64,000 nt of DNA, from positions 4,455,001-4,519,000 of the forward strand of contig NZ_CP045369.1 of assembly GCF_009363535.1 (NCBI RefSeq), read 5' to 3'. Positions within the stretch are counted from its first letter, which is position 1; each line of letters begins with the position of its first letter. Positions 63,099 through 64,000 of this stretch are shown here, piece after piece. The notes under the pieces were generated by a model. The model made no database searches, was not told the DNA's origin, and saw only the letters and a list, made by a program, of their open reading frames with translations. The position numbers and the translations under genes are program-made. The DNA is from Microbulbifer sp. THAF38 (GTDB lineage Bacteria > Pseudomonadota > Gammaproteobacteria > Pseudomonadales > Cellvibrionaceae).

Positions 63099-64000
63099 TT
63101 AGTATTTATAGCTTTCAGGCTTGAATGGACCGTCGACAGAAACACCGATGTATTTGGCCTGCTCCTCGGTCATACGGGTGATCACACCATCGAAACCTTC
63201 CACCATATAGCGGGCCACTTCCTCGTCGAGATGCTTCGGCAGTACCTTGACGTAGAGTGCAGACACTTTTTGGTCGGAGGGCAGGTCGGCAAATTTCTCT
63301 TCAAACAGGTGAATTTGCGCGAGAACCTGGTTGGCAAATGAACCATCCATAATACGGCTGGGGTGGCCAGTGGCATTGCCAAGGTTTACCAGACGTCCTT
63401 CGGACAACAACAGCAAGTGGTCATTGGTTTCGCTATTGCGCACTATCTTGTGCACCTGGGGCTTCACTTCCTGCCACTCCCAGTTCTCGCGCATAAAGGC
63501 GGTATCGATTTCATTATCGAAGTGGCCGATATTGGAAACTACTGCGCCGCTCTTCAGTGCTGCAAGCATGTGCTTGTCACAGACATTGGCATTGCCAGTG
63601 GTGGTGACAATCAGGTCGGTATTGGCCAGCAGCGCTTTATTGATGCCTTCGGCAGTGCCGGTGTTGATACCGTCAATATAGGGAGAGACCAGCTCGAAAC
63701 CATCCATACAGGCCTGCATGGCACAGATGGGGTCCACTTCAGAAACCTTTACGATCATACCTTCCTGGCGCAGGGAAGCAGCGGAGCCTTTACCCACGTC
63801 ACCGTAACCGATAACCAACGCTTTCTTGCCCGCCAGCAGGTGGTCAGTGGCACGCTTGATGGCGTCATTCAGGCTGTGACGACAACCGTATTTATTGTCG
63901 TTTTTACTCTTGGTAACCGCATCGTTGACGTTGATCGCCGGAACCTTGAGGGTGCCATCGCGCAGCATTTCCTGCAGGCGGTGTACACCAGTAGTGGTTT
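63099..64000 (-). CDS. ahcY: Adenosylhomocysteinase, partial (5' end outside window)
   Basis: About 300 C-terminal residues are visible; the frame continues past the window edge with [15 protein letters not shown], so the ATG near 63968 is internal. It hydrolyses S-adenosylhomocysteine to adenosine and homocysteine with bound NAD+. The NAD site [19 protein letters not shown], the substrate lysine region [20 protein letters not shown] and the C-terminus [10 protein letters not shown] are typical. It works with metF downstream in methionine recycling. Any SAH riboswitch would lie outside the window. Confidence 0.97.
   Translation of the reverse strand, partial: TTTGVHRLQEMLRDGTLKVPAINVNDAVTKSKNDNKYGCRHSLNDAIKRATDHLLAGKKALVIGYGDVGKGSAASLRQEGMIVKVSEVDPICAMQACMDGFELVSPYIDGINTGTAEGINKALLANTDLIVTTTGNANVCDKHMLAALKSGAVVSNIGHFDNEIDTAFMRENWEWQEVKPQVHKIVRNSETNDHLLLLSEGRLVNLGNATGHPSRIMDGSFANQVLAQIHLFEEKFADLPSDQKVSALYVKVLPKHLDEEVARYMVEGFDGVITRMTEEQAKYIGVSVDGPFKPESYKY

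Overview
The window is chromosome from a Gram-negative gammaproteobacterium. SecB, lipoproteins, a TonB receptor, an RND pump, EnvC, Ctp and the gene orders hutC-hutU-hutH, hisB-hisH-hisA-hisF and asmA-mutY-yggX all fit a marine Cellvibrionales-type bacterium such as Microbulbifer; the genus is an inference from gene content. Most of the window is dense, moderately GC-rich core genome. The stretch 31.3-39.8 kb is clearly different: AT-rich, gene-poor and full of insertion-sequence debris.

Layout. 0-1.5 kb: ECF sigma factor with a coupled membrane protein, and the peroxide-resistance gene ohr. 1.5-8.1 kb: complete histidine-utilisation locus (hutI-hutG leftwards; hutC, hutU, hutH rightwards) with a palindromic HutC-type operator in the divergent gap. 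8.2-12.7 kb: several small lipoproteins (two Tyr/Gly-rich, one 58-residue protein with a GTG start, two META-like paralogues) and pyruvate kinase. 12.8-20.7 kb: Smr protein, SDR, thioesterase, secB, grxC, rhodanese-like protein, gpmI-envC-ctp. 20.9-23.6 kb: hisBHAF. 23.7-26.3 kb: zinc-type TonB receptor with histidine-rich loops and a small Cys-rich exported protein. 26.4-31.3 kb: asmA, an inserted gene bounded by a second diverged copy of the asmA 3' end, mutY, yggX and tRNA-Phe.

31.3-39.8 kb: accessory region. It holds 32 perfect copies of a 7-bp repeat, a gene with no visible signal sequence, a lipoprotein gene cut by an IS30-type element (3-bp target duplication; removing the element restores the frame), two decayed IS30 transposases plus a 3' fragment, a decayed IS5-type transposase with a matching MITE-like remnant, and two paralogous exported peptides (68 and 67 residues) that both end in a C-x-WWIPLFC loop. 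This peptide pair is the best candidate for something undescribed.

39.8-64 kb: DUF1810 protein, dicarboxylate symporter, a LysR-controlled cluster (CmcJ/NvfI-like oxidoreductase, aldehyde dehydrogenase, 2OG-Fe(II) oxygenase), a possible DUF6058 protein, an HExxH-TPR protein, map with an overlapping ParD-like gene behind a 35-bp palindrome, a RetSat/CrtI-like oxidoreductase, OmpA lipoprotein, HAD phosphatase, rsmE, an RND efflux operon, tex, an rluA gene broken by a one-base loss in an A-run, metF and the start-truncated ahcY.
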